Below are positions 16,029 through 23,859 of a stretch of 64,000 nucleotides of DNA, one piece after another. The DNA lies in the NCBI RefSeq assembly GCF_014644415.1, contig NZ_BMKQ01000001.1, forward strand, positions 2,497,984 to 2,561,983, read 5' to 3'. Below the pieces are notes generated by a model. That model saw only the letters and a program-made list of their open reading frames with translations, had not been told where the DNA came from and searched no databases. Positions within the stretch are counted from its first letter, which is position 1; every line of letters starts with the position of its first letter. This DNA comes from Marmoricola endophyticus (GTDB taxonomy: Bacteria > Actinomycetota > Actinomycetes > Propionibacteriales > Nocardioidaceae). Both the position numbers and the translations under genes were made by a program.

Positions 16029-16834
16029 GCCGGGCGGCGATCCAGGTCGAGCCGACCGCCCAGGCGCCCGGCGCGGTCGCGATCCGCGGGGTCCGCAAGG
16101 GCTTCGCCGGACGGAGCCGGAAGTCGGCCGGCCGTCTGGCCCTCGACGGCTTCGACCTCGACGTGCGCGCCGGCGAGTTCCTGTGCCTGCTCGGGCCGTC
16201 GGGGTGCGGCAAGTCGACGCTGCTCAACATGCTCGCCGGCTTCTCCGCGGCGGACGCCGGCGAGATCAGTGTCGACGGCGAGCAGGTCCGCGGCCCGGGG
16301 CCCGAGCGCGGCGTGCTCTTCCAGACCCCGATGCTCTTCCCCTGGCTGACCACGCTGGACAACGTGCTCTACGGCCCGAAGGCACGCGGCGCCGAGCGCG
16401 GCGCCGCCCGCGCCGAGGCGCAGGAGCTGCTGCGGGTCGTCGGGCTGGAGTCCTCCAGCGAGTCCTACCCGCACGAGCTCTCCGGCGGCATGCGACACCG
16501 CGCCGCATTCGCTCGCGTGCTCGTCAACCGGCCCCGGCTGCTGCTGATGGACGAGCCGTTCGGCGCGCTCGACGCCATCACCCGCGTCGCCATGCAGCGC
16601 TTCTTGCTGCAGCTGTGGGAGCGCGACCGGATGACCGTCGTCTTCGTGACCCACGACGTGGAGGAGGCGGTGCTGCTCGGCGACCGGATCTGCGTGATGA
16701 GCGGGACGCCCGGGCGCACCCGGGCCGTCTTCGACGTCGACCTGCCCAGGCCGCGCGAGCTCGAGCTGACCGACACGGTCGAGTTCGCCCACCTCAAGCG
16801 ACAGGTCCGCGAGGCCCTCGAGGGGAGCCACTGA
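16025..16834 (+). CDS. ABC transporter ATP-binding protein (SsuB/TauB type)
   Basis: 269 residues from a GTG that overlaps the stop of the binding-protein gene (GTGA). It has Walker A GPSGCGKST (about 58-66), the Q-loop in LFQTPMLFPWLTTLDNVLYG, the signature LSGGMRHRAAFAR, Walker B LLLMDEPFGALDA and the H-loop VTHDVEEAVLLGDR. The usual LSGGMRQR is LSGGMRHR here. It drives uptake with the permease encoded one base downstream. Confidence 0.93.
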   Translation: MSRAAIQVEPTAQAPGAVAIRGVRKGFAGRSRKSAGRLALDGFDLDVRAGEFLCLLGPSGCGKSTLLNMLAGFSAADAGEISVDGEQVRGPGPERGVLFQTPMLFPWLTTLDNVLYGPKARGAERGAARAEAQELLRVVGLESSSESYPHELSGGMRHRAAFARVLVNRPRLLLMDEPFGALDAITRVAMQRFLLQLWERDRMTVVFVTHDVEEAVLLGDRICVMSGTPGRTRAVFDVDLPRPRELELTDTVEFAHLKRQVREALEGSH

Positions 16835-16835
16835 C

Positions 16836-17690
16836 ATGGCCAGCACCACCGACACCCAGGTCGGCGCCGCGCCACTGCAGGCTGCCGAGGAGCAGCTGAC
16901 CCTCGCCGGCGGGCGACGCGGCGCGTCGTACTCGCGGCTGCTGTGGGGTGCCGCCGGCATCGTGCTGTTCCTCCTCGGCTGGGAGGCGCTGGCCTACCTC
17001 CGCGACGATCCGGTGATCCTGCCGACCGTCCAGGAGACCGCTCGCACGTACGTCGACTATCTCGCCCGCCGCTACCCGGCCGCGGTGGGTGACACCCTGT
17101 GGCAGCACGCGCTGGTCAGCGTCGCCCGGATCGCCGCAGGCTGGGGCGTCGGCGTGCTGCTCGGAATCGCCGTGGGCGGGCTGATGTCGTCGGTGCCGCT
17201 CCTGCGGCACCTGATCGACCCGCTGATCGAGATCACCCGTCCGCTGCCGCCGCTGGCCTTCATACCGCTGTTCATCGTCTGGTTCGGGATCGGCGAGACC
17301 TCGAAGTTCCTGCTGATCCTCGTGGGCGTGGTGCCGATCATGATCATCGCGACCGTCGCCGCGCTCGACGCCGTGCCGCGCGAGCTCGAACAGGCCGGCC
17401 GGAGCCTGGGAGGCTCGCCGCTCCGGGTCCTGCTCACCGTACGGCTACGCAGCGCGCTGCCTTCGATCATCACCGGTATGCGGCTGGCCATGGGCGGCGC
17501 CTGGACCAGCATCGTGGCCGTCGAGCTGATCGCCGCGACCAGCGGACTGGGATACCTCATCAACAACGCCGGAGTGAACCTGCAGACACCACTGGTACTC
17601 AGCGGGATCGTGACCATCTCGATCCTCGGCATCGTCTTCGACACGCTGTTACGGCTGCTCCAACGCGCCGTCGACCCGACCCACCGCTGA
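16836..17690 (+). CDS. ABC transporter permease (SsuC/TauC type)
   Basis: 284 residues, ATG one base after the ATPase stop. Six hydrophobic segments are visible. The cytoplasmic EAA loop reads AALDAVPRELEQAGRSLGGSPLRVLLTVRLRSALPSIITGMRLAMG (about 178-223), the coupling helix that contacts the ATPase. It is an inner-membrane component of the operon starting at 15003. Nothing follows on the same strand for 660 bases, so the operon ends here. Confidence 0.93.
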   Translation: MASTTDTQVGAAPLQAAEEQLTLAGGRRGASYSRLLWGAAGIVLFLLGWEALAYLRDDPVILPTVQETARTYVDYLARRYPAAVGDTLWQHALVSVARIAAGWGVGVLLGIAVGGLMSSVPLLRHLIDPLIEITRPLPPLAFIPLFIVWFGIGETSKFLLILVGVVPIMIIATVAALDAVPRELEQAGRSLGGSPLRVLLTVRLRSALPSIITGMRLAMGGAWTSIVAVELIAATSGLGYLINNAGVNLQTPLVLSGIVTISILGIVFDTLLRLLQRAVDPTHR

Positions 17691-18350
17691 ACACGGAACG
17701 CTCCGGCACAGAAGGCACCAGTGGTTCGGCCCACACAGGCCAGAGGTGATCGGTTCCGGACGCCGGGTTCGGCAGACAAACACTTGTGAGCGACAAGACC
17801 CGTCGCGCGGCCGCATGGTGGCGGTCGCGCTCTCAGGGAGCTGTCTGGCCTTCGAAGCCGCGGGGTCCCGCAGCTGTTTGGCTTCATTGGTCAGAACATC
17901 TACCCGGGGCAAATCACAACCGGCGGACTCCGACCCCGCGCATCGACTGAGTCGACGGCGCCGGCCTCACCACAGAGCGTTCCTCTTTCGGCGAGTGGGG
18001 CTGAGTTGCAGGCCGGCAGGAGCGGGAGACGGGTTGTCGGTAGACCTGCCCCCTCCGCCAGTCCTTCAAGGAATGGCTCTGGGCGTGCCTGCTTTCGGGC
18101 AACCGGCCGAGCAGGGGCGCGTCTCAAGACGGCGGTTCGAGACGCTTGGACACGCCGCGGCCGACTTGCGGATCCGGTTCTCGGTTGATTGACACCGGTT
18201 CGGCGCCGTTGCCATCGCGACGGTCTCTGCCCTCGCGCTGTGGAGCGGCTCTTCGCGTGGCCGCCACGATCGACTCACCCCTGCAGAGGGGCCAGACACG
18301 CCACGCACACGTCAGAGTTGGCTCTGACGACCGGATAGAAGGAGATCTAG
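17691..18350. other. 660-base region without a recognisable gene
   Basis: Open frames of up to 148 codons exist on both strands but show no family motif, no good start context and no coding-like codon pattern. Base composition looks less GC-rich than the neighbours. It may be decayed mobile-element sequence. The right end contains a copy of the island promoter motif at 18273 and the ribosome binding site AAGGAG of the YtxH gene. Confidence 0.5.
18273..18291 (+). promoter_or_regulatory. Island motif copy 1 (ACTCACCCC-TGCA-GAGGGG)
   Basis: First of four similar sites in the island. It ends 59 bases before the YtxH start codon. Read on the + strand it matches the sites at 23344, 26217 and 30189, with a spacer of four bases. 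It may be an operator or promoter element of the operon 18351-19790. Confidence 0.6.
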
Positions 18351-18734
18351 ATGAGCAAGGTTGCCCTCGTGCTCGCTGCCGCTGGTGGATACGTCCTCGG
18401 CGCCCGCGCGGGCCGCGAACGGTACGAGCAGATCCGGACCCAGGCGCAGCACCTGTGGACGAGTCCGCGGGTGGAGAAGGCCAGGGGGGAGGCCCGCGAC
18501 GCTGCTTCCGAGGCCGGTGCCCACGCGAAGGACAAGGTCACCGAGGCGAGCGGGCAGGCCAAGGAGAAGGTCGTCGAGGCGATCTCGCACGAGCCGAGCG
18601 GGAGTGGGACCTCCTCCTCGACGGGTGCGCATGCACCCACGCCGAACGACATGCCCGAGCACCCGGCAGCGCCGGGCAACGCCCTCGAGGACGGGGCGAG
18701 TGGGACCGACAGCACGGGTGGCCGGCATGAGTGA
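18351..18734 (+). CDS. YtxH-like small membrane-associated protein
   Basis: 127 residues with a strong AAGGAGAT ribosome binding site. A short N-terminal hydrophobic segment (VALVLAAAGGYVLGARAG) is followed by a highly charged, Ala/Lys/Glu-rich helix (about 45-80: AKDKVTEASGQAKEKVVEAI) and a low-complexity Pro/Ser/Gly tail. This is the usual build of actinobacterial YtxH-type stress proteins. It is first in a tightly packed operon with a holin-like protein, DUF3618 and DUF4235 proteins. The molecular role is unknown; envelope stress is inferred from context. Confidence 0.7.
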   Translation: MSKVALVLAAAGGYVLGARAGRERYEQIRTQAQHLWTSPRVEKARGEARDAASEAGAHAKDKVTEASGQAKEKVVEAISHEPSGSGTSSSTGAHAPTPNDMPEHPAAPGNALEDGASGTDSTGGRHE

Positions 18735-19167
18735 GCAGACACCGGGCACACGGTCCACGGCAGAGGAGTCCACCGGTCAGCTGGTCGCTCAGCTGGGCGA
18801 CCAGCTCGGCACGCTGGTGCGAGCCGAGATGGAGCTGGCCCGCGCCGAGCTCACCGCGAGCGCCAAGCGTGCTGGTCTGGGAGCGGGCTTGTTCGGCACC
18901 GCGGGAGTGATCGGGCTGTACACGGTGGGCTGCGCTGTGGCCACCGCCATCCTGGCTCTGGCGCTGGTCGTCGACGCCTGGCTGGCGGCCCTGATCGTCA
19001 CCGTGGTGCTCGCCTTGATCGCCGCGGTCGCGACCTTGATCGGCAAGAAGCAGATCGGTGCCGCGCCGGCACCGGTGCAGCACAGCGTGGCCAGCGTGAA
19101 GACCGACGTCGACATCGTCACCCACCACGAGCACGACGCGGACCGCGCGGAGGAGAGCAAGCCATGA
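18727..19167 (+). CDS. Phage-holin-family (holin superfamily III) membrane protein
   Basis: 146 residues; the ATG lies inside the end of the YtxH gene (8-base overlap). An amphipathic stretch (QLVAQLGDQLGTLVRAEMELARAELTASAKRAGLGAG) precedes two hydrophobic helices at about 65-115, the typical layout of the Phage_holin_3_6 family. Despite the name, these proteins are common on actinobacterial chromosomes next to DUF3618 genes and need not be lytic. The cytoplasmic tail is charged and His-rich. Confidence 0.8.
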   Translation: MSEQTPGTRSTAEESTGQLVAQLGDQLGTLVRAEMELARAELTASAKRAGLGAGLFGTAGVIGLYTVGCAVATAILALALVVDAWLAALIVTVVLALIAAVATLIGKKQIGAAPAPVQHSVASVKTDVDIVTHHEHDADRAEESKP

Positions 19168-19442
19168 CCAGCGATCAGGAGCCGACCGGTTCAAGGCCCG
19201 TCGAGGAGATCGAGGCCGAGATCGCCGCCACTCGCCGCGATCTCGGCCAGACCGTCGAGGCGCTCGGCGAGCGCCTCGACGTCAAGTCCCGGGTCTCCGC
19301 CACCGTCCGTGCGGCACCTGGTCGAGCCCGCGCAGGCTTGACTCGCTCGGACGGGTCTGTGAGACCGGAGGCCGTGGCCGCTCTGGCTCTCATGGGCGCG
19401 GGCGTCGCGGCGATCATCGTCTGGCGTCGTCGACTGCGGTGA
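19164..19442 (+). CDS. DUF3618 domain protein
   Basis: 92 residues; ATGA overlap with the preceding gene. The DUF3618 signature is the N-terminal acidic helix PVEEIEAEIAATRRDLGQTVEALGERLDVKSRV (about 12-44). A single C-terminal membrane helix (AVAALALMGAGVAAIIVW) with a basic end follows. It is nearly always found with holin-like and YtxH-like genes, as here. The function is unknown. Confidence 0.88.
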   Translation: MTSDQEPTGSRPVEEIEAEIAATRRDLGQTVEALGERLDVKSRVSATVRAAPGRARAGLTRSDGSVRPEAVAALALMGAGVAAIIVWRRRLR

Positions 19443-19493
19443 CGCTCGCGGACACGACCACCCACCACACCAGCACGACGAGGAGTACCCCTG

Positions 19494-19790
19494 ATGCCCC
19501 ACGAAGAGACGACCAGCCGCTCGGCCAAGCTGCTGTACCGGCCGTTCGGAATCGCTACCAGCATCACCGCCGGCATCCTGGCCGGGCAGGTCTTCAAGCA
19601 GGTCTGGAAGCGCGGCACCGCCGGACCTGACGCCGACGCACCCAAGGCACTCGAGTCCGAGTACACCCTTCAGCAGGTCGTCATCGCCGCCGCCATCCAG
19701 GGCGCCATCTTCGCCTCGGTCAAGGCGCTCGCCGACCGCGCCGGTGCGCGGGCCTTCCAGCGCTGGACCGGCGAGTGGCCCGGTGACTAG
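19494..19790 (+). CDS. DUF4235 domain membrane protein
   Basis: 98 residues. Two hydrophobic segments (IATSITAGILAGQVFKQVW and LQQVVIAAAIQGAIFASVKAL) flank a short acidic loop, and the C-terminus ends FQRWTGEWPGD, matching DUF4235. It is the last gene of the YtxH-holin-DUF3618 operon, with a 51-base gap upstream. No function is known for the family. Confidence 0.85.
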   Translation: MPHEETTSRSAKLLYRPFGIATSITAGILAGQVFKQVWKRGTAGPDADAPKALESEYTLQQVVIAAAIQGAIFASVKALADRAGARAFQRWTGEWPGD

Positions 19791-19897
19791 AGCTGGCGAC
19801 GACTACCTCGCCGGACCGGATGTCAGCGGTACAGCCGCCGGTGAGGAGCGGCACCGCCGCACGTCGGAGCGCCCGTGTGACTAGAGCGCGCGCGGGG

Positions 19898-20305
19898 TCA
19901 CCTCTTCCGGGTGCCTGGCAGGAGGCCGCCGGCGTGGAGGGCGGCGGCCCACATCACGGGTTCCGCGAACAGCCTGACCAGGCGCTTGCGGTCGCTGTCG
20001 AGACCGACGCCGTCGCTGTGGTTGCGGAACTGGGAGATGTTGCCGGGGAAGACCGCGACGAGGAACGCCGTGGTCAGAGCGGCCATCTTCTCCCGCTCGC
20101 GAGGCAGAGCGACCAGGCCGAGGCCGAGAGCGATCTCGAAGGCGCCGGAGATGACGACGGCGTCGTCGGCGCTGATGGGCACCCAACCGGGGACTTGGGC
20201 CCGCCACGCCTTGCGGGCGAAGGTGAGGTGGGAGATGCCGGCGTAGGCCATGGCGGCGCCGCCGGCGTAGCGCACGACCTGCTGGCTGAGGGGCGGGGTG
20301 CTCAC
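19898..20305 (-). CDS. DoxX-family membrane protein
   Basis: 135 residues from a GTG with AAGGAG about 10 bases upstream. Four hydrophobic helices are visible, with the first helix motif VVRYAGGAAMAYAGISHLTFARKAWRAQVPGW, a typical DoxX-like start, and GAFEIALGLGLVALP in the second. It sits 68 bases downstream of the catalase gene and may be co-transcribed with it. DoxX relatives take part in redox or thiol stress responses, but no specific reaction can be assigned. Confidence 0.7.
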   Translation of the reverse strand: MSTPPLSQQVVRYAGGAAMAYAGISHLTFARKAWRAQVPGWVPISADDAVVISGAFEIALGLGLVALPREREKMAALTTAFLVAVFPGNISQFRNHSDGVGLDSDRKRLVRLFAEPVMWAAALHAGGLLPGTRKR

Positions 20306-20373
20306 GATGCGTGGTCTCCTTGATGGGGTGGTCGGGCGTTGGTCGCGAGGAGCGGGGAGCTTCGGCAGACGGG

Positions 20374-21423
20374 TCAGTCCGGGATCTCGGCGAGGGTGCG
20401 CGGTTCGGAGGGTGTGATCGCGTTGGTCTCGAACCTCCACCGGCCGAGCTCGTCGTAGGCCTGCTTGCGGACCCGGTTGATCGAGCCCAGAGGACGGTGC
20501 GCGACGAGACCGTTCCACGGTCGCCCGCCGAGCCTGTCGTCGGCGTAGACCCGCCGTGCCGGGCTGAACGTCTCCTGCGCCGGAAGCTCGACGACCCCGA
20601 CGCGGCGGTACGGGCTCAGCTCCTCGGACCACTCGACCGCGGCGTCCTCGACCGGCATCGCGTTCAGGTCGACGCACAGCTGCACTTCCAGGTCGAACCG
20701 CGCCGCACGCTCGGCCATGAACTCCCGCACCCACCGGTGCAGCACGTCGGGCGGGTCGCTACGTGAGACCTCCCGCCCGCCGAGAGCACGCATCTCCCCG
20801 GTCGCCGGCGTGAGCCGCAGCTTCGCGACATGATCGCCGTAGCGGAACGCCGACTGCGTGTAGTAGGTGTGCGCCAGCGGGTGGATGTTGGGGGTCCGCT
20901 CGAACAGCAGAGCGTCGAGGGTGCGCTGCTTGGCAACCGTGGTCACGTCGGTGAGCAGGTGGTGCCCGGCGTGCTTCTCCCGCTGACGGATCGAGGTGAG
21001 GTACGTCGTCGCGTCCCCGTCGGGGATGACCGGCCAGGTGTTGAACAGCCAGTCCTGGCTGGGCCAGCCCGGCTCGAGCTTCTCGCCGGGCACGCCGAGC
21101 ACCTTCAGCGCCGCACCGCGGGCCCGGGCCGCGGTGTCGGGGTCGATCTGACCGGGCTCGCTGGCCAGGCGCAGCACGACCTCGTAGCTCGCCGGCGCGG
21201 CGAACATGCCCTGTGCCAGCTCGGGCGGCAGGTCGTCGGCCACGGTCAGGGTGCCCGTCGCAACGCCATGGGACTTCGCGTGCGTCCCGGACGCAGCGTG
21301 CCGGTGCTGGTCGAAGGCCTTCTCCATCGTCGCGCGCATCAGCTCGATCGTCTCGGCGATCACCGCCGCCTCGTCGTCCTGGAGCTGCTCGATGTCCTTG
21401 GAGTAGCGGATCGGTGTCGGCAT
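20374..21423 (-). CDS. Small catalase-family heme protein
   Basis: 349 residues from the ATG of MPTPIRYSKDIEQL, shorter than classical catalases (~480) and in the range of catalase-related heme proteins. The distal-side segment reads ASGTHAKSHGVATGTLTV, resembling the catalase RxxHAKGxGAxG motif with its essential His. The proximal region has TQSAFRYGDHVAKLRLTP, where the Tyr would ligate heme. It may remove peroxides or act as an organic-peroxide-dependent enzyme. It is probably in one minus-strand transcript with HAD, FUSC and DoxX. Cytoplasmic; no signal peptide. Confidence 0.78.
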   Translation of the reverse strand: MPTPIRYSKDIEQLQDDEAAVIAETIELMRATMEKAFDQHRHAASGTHAKSHGVATGTLTVADDLPPELAQGMFAAPASYEVVLRLASEPGQIDPDTAARARGAALKVLGVPGEKLEPGWPSQDWLFNTWPVIPDGDATTYLTSIRQREKHAGHHLLTDVTTVAKQRTLDALLFERTPNIHPLAHTYYTQSAFRYGDHVAKLRLTPATGEMRALGGREVSRSDPPDVLHRWVREFMAERAARFDLEVQLCVDLNAMPVEDAAVEWSEELSPYRRVGVVELPAQETFSPARRVYADDRLGGRPWNGLVAHRPLGSINRVRKQAYDELGRWRFETNAITPSEPRTLAEIPD

Positions 21424-21556
21424 CGTCGTCAGCCTAGGGCGGCGGTCCACAGGATCGCGGGTGCGGCCGGTCGCACCGGGCCCGAGGCTGTTCGCGCGAT
21501 CTGCTGTCTGCCCACGGTCGGGCGGGGTGGCGACGTCTGCTTGCCGTCGGTCGTGG

Positions 21557-22636
21557 TCAGGTGTCGACGGGCCTGCGGCTGGCGACATCGTCCACGGTCT
21601 CCACGATGTTCTGCAGGTCGCTGATCAGAGCTCCGTAGACCGGCCAGAACAGCCCCGGCAGGCGCTCGTGGGAGAGCCGGGCGGCGAGGTCGCGAAGCCG
21701 GTCGTCGAGGTGCCCGACCTCGGCGTCGGGATCGGCGACCCGGCGACCGGTGTCGGCCAAGAGGTCCAGCCACGGTCCGCGGAAGTCGGGGTCCCACTCC
21801 TGCGCCGTTCGGGTCGCGGTGTCGACGGTGCGCGCGATCGCCCTCAGCTGCGCCACCCCGTCCTCGAGCCGGCGGAGCACCTGCTCGTACGTCGTCTGGT
21901 CCCCCACCGTCGACGACACCAGCCGGCGCGGGTTCCACCAGCTCGACTCGCGTGCGTGCCTGACCAGCTGCCAGCCGGTGTCGATCCGGGTGTCCATGTC
22001 CCTCGTGGAGTCGATCCAGGCCTGCGAGCGCTCCTCGGTCCAGGAGTCACGCATCTCGCGGGCCATCTGCTGCATCAGCTCGCCCATCTCCGCGTTGATC
22101 TGGTCGACCAGCTGCTGAGCGCTGCGGTCGTTGATCGGCGGCAGCACGACGAGGTTGACCATCACGCCCACCCCGACTCCGAGCAGGACGTCGAGGAGGC
22201 GGTCGGTGAGCATGACTTGGCGGTCCTGGTCACCCGCGGTGAGGACGAAGAGGGCTGTCGTGGCGACGGTGACCCCCTCGTCGCGCAGCACGCCCAGGCG
22301 CGCGAGCCCGAGCCCGACCAGCAGCGCCGCGCCCAGGGCCCACACGGACGGGCCGAGGGCCAGGACCGCCCCGTAGGCCACGGCGATGCCGAGCACCGTC
22401 GCCGCCACCGACTGCGCGCCACGGGCCAAGCTGCGGTAGACGGTCGCGTGGACCGTGAGCAGCGCCGTCCAGGGGGCGAGGAAGGCCTGGCCCAGGTCGA
22501 GAACCCGGTCGGCGAGCAGCCAGGCGGCGACGGCGGCCACCACGGCCTTGACCACCTGGGTCGCGTCGGTCTGCACGGCAGGTGTCGCCGCTGTGCGTCG
22601 CGCCGCGTCCCAGGCGCGGATGGCCACGGTGGTCAC
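21557..22636 (-). CDS. FUSC/aromatic acid exporter-like membrane protein
   Basis: 359 residues; its ATG overlaps the HAD stop (ATGA). The N-terminal half has about six hydrophobic helices, including the FUSC-type ALLTVHATVYRSLARGAQSVAATVLGIAVAYG. The cytoplasmic C-terminal half (about 180-359) is alpha-helical and charged. Relatives export aromatic acids or other organic anions; the substrate here is unknown. It belongs to the island operon that begins with HAD at 23307. Confidence 0.8.
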   Translation of the reverse strand: MTTVAIRAWDAARRTAATPAVQTDATQVVKAVVAAVAAWLLADRVLDLGQAFLAPWTALLTVHATVYRSLARGAQSVAATVLGIAVAYGAVLALGPSVWALGAALLVGLGLARLGVLRDEGVTVATTALFVLTAGDQDRQVMLTDRLLDVLLGVGVGVMVNLVVLPPINDRSAQQLVDQINAEMGELMQQMAREMRDSWTEERSQAWIDSTRDMDTRIDTGWQLVRHARESSWWNPRRLVSSTVGDQTTYEQVLRRLEDGVAQLRAIARTVDTATRTAQEWDPDFRGPWLDLLADTGRRVADPDAEVGHLDDRLRDLAARLSHERLPGLFWPVYGALISDLQNIVETVDDVASRRPVDT

Positions 22637-23307
22637 GATCCGGTGCGCGCCTCGTTCTGCACCGCCGCCAGCAGCTGGACCGCGGTCTCGAAGACCGCGT
22701 CCGCGCCCGCGTCGAGAAGCTCTTGGGCGCCGAACCCGCCGGTGAGCACCCCCACGGCCCGGTGACCGCCGCGACGCGCAGCCTGCATGTCGTACACCGC
22801 ATCGCCGACGACGAGGGCCTTCCTGCCTTCAACCCTCGCCACCGCGACATCAACGATCTGCGAGTCGGGCTTGGACGCCTCGGCGTCGTCGTTCGCGGCG
22901 ACGGCGTCCGAGCGGTCGTTGCCCTCGACCGTGGCGAGCAGTCGGCGCGTCTGCTCCGCGGACCCGGAGCTGGCCACCACCACCCGGAGCCCCAAGTCCC
23001 CCAGACCCCGCAGCAGGTCGGCCGCACCCGGGAGCGGCTGGACGCGGTCGAGCAGCGCCCAGAACGCCTCGTCGTGCCGGCTGCGCACCTCGTCGCCGTA
23101 CGACGTCTCCACCTCGTCGCCGGCCACGGCTGCCACCAGCCGGTCCCCGCCCATCCCGATGGCGCGGTGGATGCGCCACGACGGCACGGCGACGCCGACC
23201 GCGTCGAACGCGTCACCCCAGGTGCGCACGTGGTGGTAGACGGTGTCGACCAGGGTGCCGTCGACGTCGAGCACGACGGTGTCCACTCCGCTCAGCGAGA
23301 AGCGCAT
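22633..23307 (-). CDS. HAD-superfamily hydrolase (subfamily IA)
   Basis: 224 residues. Motif I is VLDVDGTLVDT (Asp14, Asp16), motif II VVVASSGS, the Lys of motif III is in ASKPDSQIV, and motif IV VVGDAVYDMQAARR gives the metal-binding acids. It probably dephosphorylates a small phosphate ester (phosphoglycolate-phosphatase or beta-phosphoglucomutase-like cap). It is the first gene after the divergent promoter at 23308-23393 that contains the island motif, and is coupled to FUSC. Confidence 0.88.
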   Translation of the reverse strand: MRFSLSGVDTVVLDVDGTLVDTVYHHVRTWGDAFDAVGVAVPSWRIHRAIGMGGDRLVAAVAGDEVETSYGDEVRSRHDEAFWALLDRVQPLPGAADLLRGLGDLGLRVVVASSGSAEQTRRLLATVEGNDRSDAVAANDDAEASKPDSQIVDVAVARVEGRKALVVGDAVYDMQAARRGGHRAVGVLTGGFGAQELLDAGADAVFETAVQLLAAVQNEARTGS

Positions 23308-23343
23308 CCGACGATGCTGTCAGCCTCCGACCCGTGGCCAGCA

Positions 23344-23376
23344 CCCCTCATCGGGGTGAGTGGGAACCCACTCGCG
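23344..23376. promoter_or_regulatory. Island motif copy 2 in a divergent promoter, with adjoining palindrome
   Basis: On the minus strand 23344-23361 reads ACTCACCCC-GAT-GAGGGG, the same motif as at 18273 and 30189. Overlapping it, GAGTGGGAACCCACTC (23358-23373) is an inverted repeat with a 2-base centre. The site is 36 bases from the HAD start and 32 bases from the start of the gene at 23394, so it could control both directions. Confidence 0.6.
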
Positions 23377-23393
23377 CACGGGTAAGACGAGGC

Positions 23394-23831
23394 ATGGACA
23401 CACCGAATGCCGAGCACACTCGCCCGAGCGGCGTCAGCGACGAGACCGTCGAGGCGGTGGACACCTTCACCCGGGCCCTGGAGACGATCGAGGTCGCGCG
23501 CGGCCACCTGATGCAGTTCCACCGGCTCACGGGCACCGGCGACACCCAGCTGCGCGAGTCGGTCGAGCAGCTTCGTGCCGCGGGGCACCGCCAGCTCGCC
23601 GACGACGTCGAACGGCACCTGGTGGGACGCAACGTGCTCGAGGGGCGCTGGACCTTCCAGCTCGTCGAGGAGTACGACGACCACTACTTCTCGCTGTGGC
23701 GCGAGCTGGAGGCGCGCGCCCGCGAGGAGCTCCTCGGCGGACGCCGTCACCTGCTGGAGGCGGAGATGAAGGAGGCCAACCGCACCCACGGTCACCCGCG
23801 GCACACCGCTGCCCCGGCCGACGGGGCCTGA
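23394..23831 (+). CDS. Conserved hypothetical protein of the stress island
   Basis: 145 residues, ATG of MDTPNAEHTRPSG. Hydrophilic and largely alpha-helical, with no signal peptide or membrane segment. Aromatic/acidic core: LEGRWTFQLVEEYDDHYFSLWRELEARAREELL (about 80-112). The His-rich tail (HGHPRHTA) may bind metal. I do not recognise a characterised family. It stands alone on the plus strand, divergent from HAD and sharing the island motif, so it is probably part of the same stress response. Confidence 0.7.
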   Translation: MDTPNAEHTRPSGVSDETVEAVDTFTRALETIEVARGHLMQFHRLTGTGDTQLRESVEQLRAAGHRQLADDVERHLVGRNVLEGRWTFQLVEEYDDHYFSLWRELEARAREELLGGRRHLLEAEMKEANRTHGHPRHTAAPADGA

Positions 23832-23859
23832 GCCGGGGACTGGTGCACCGAACGCGCGG

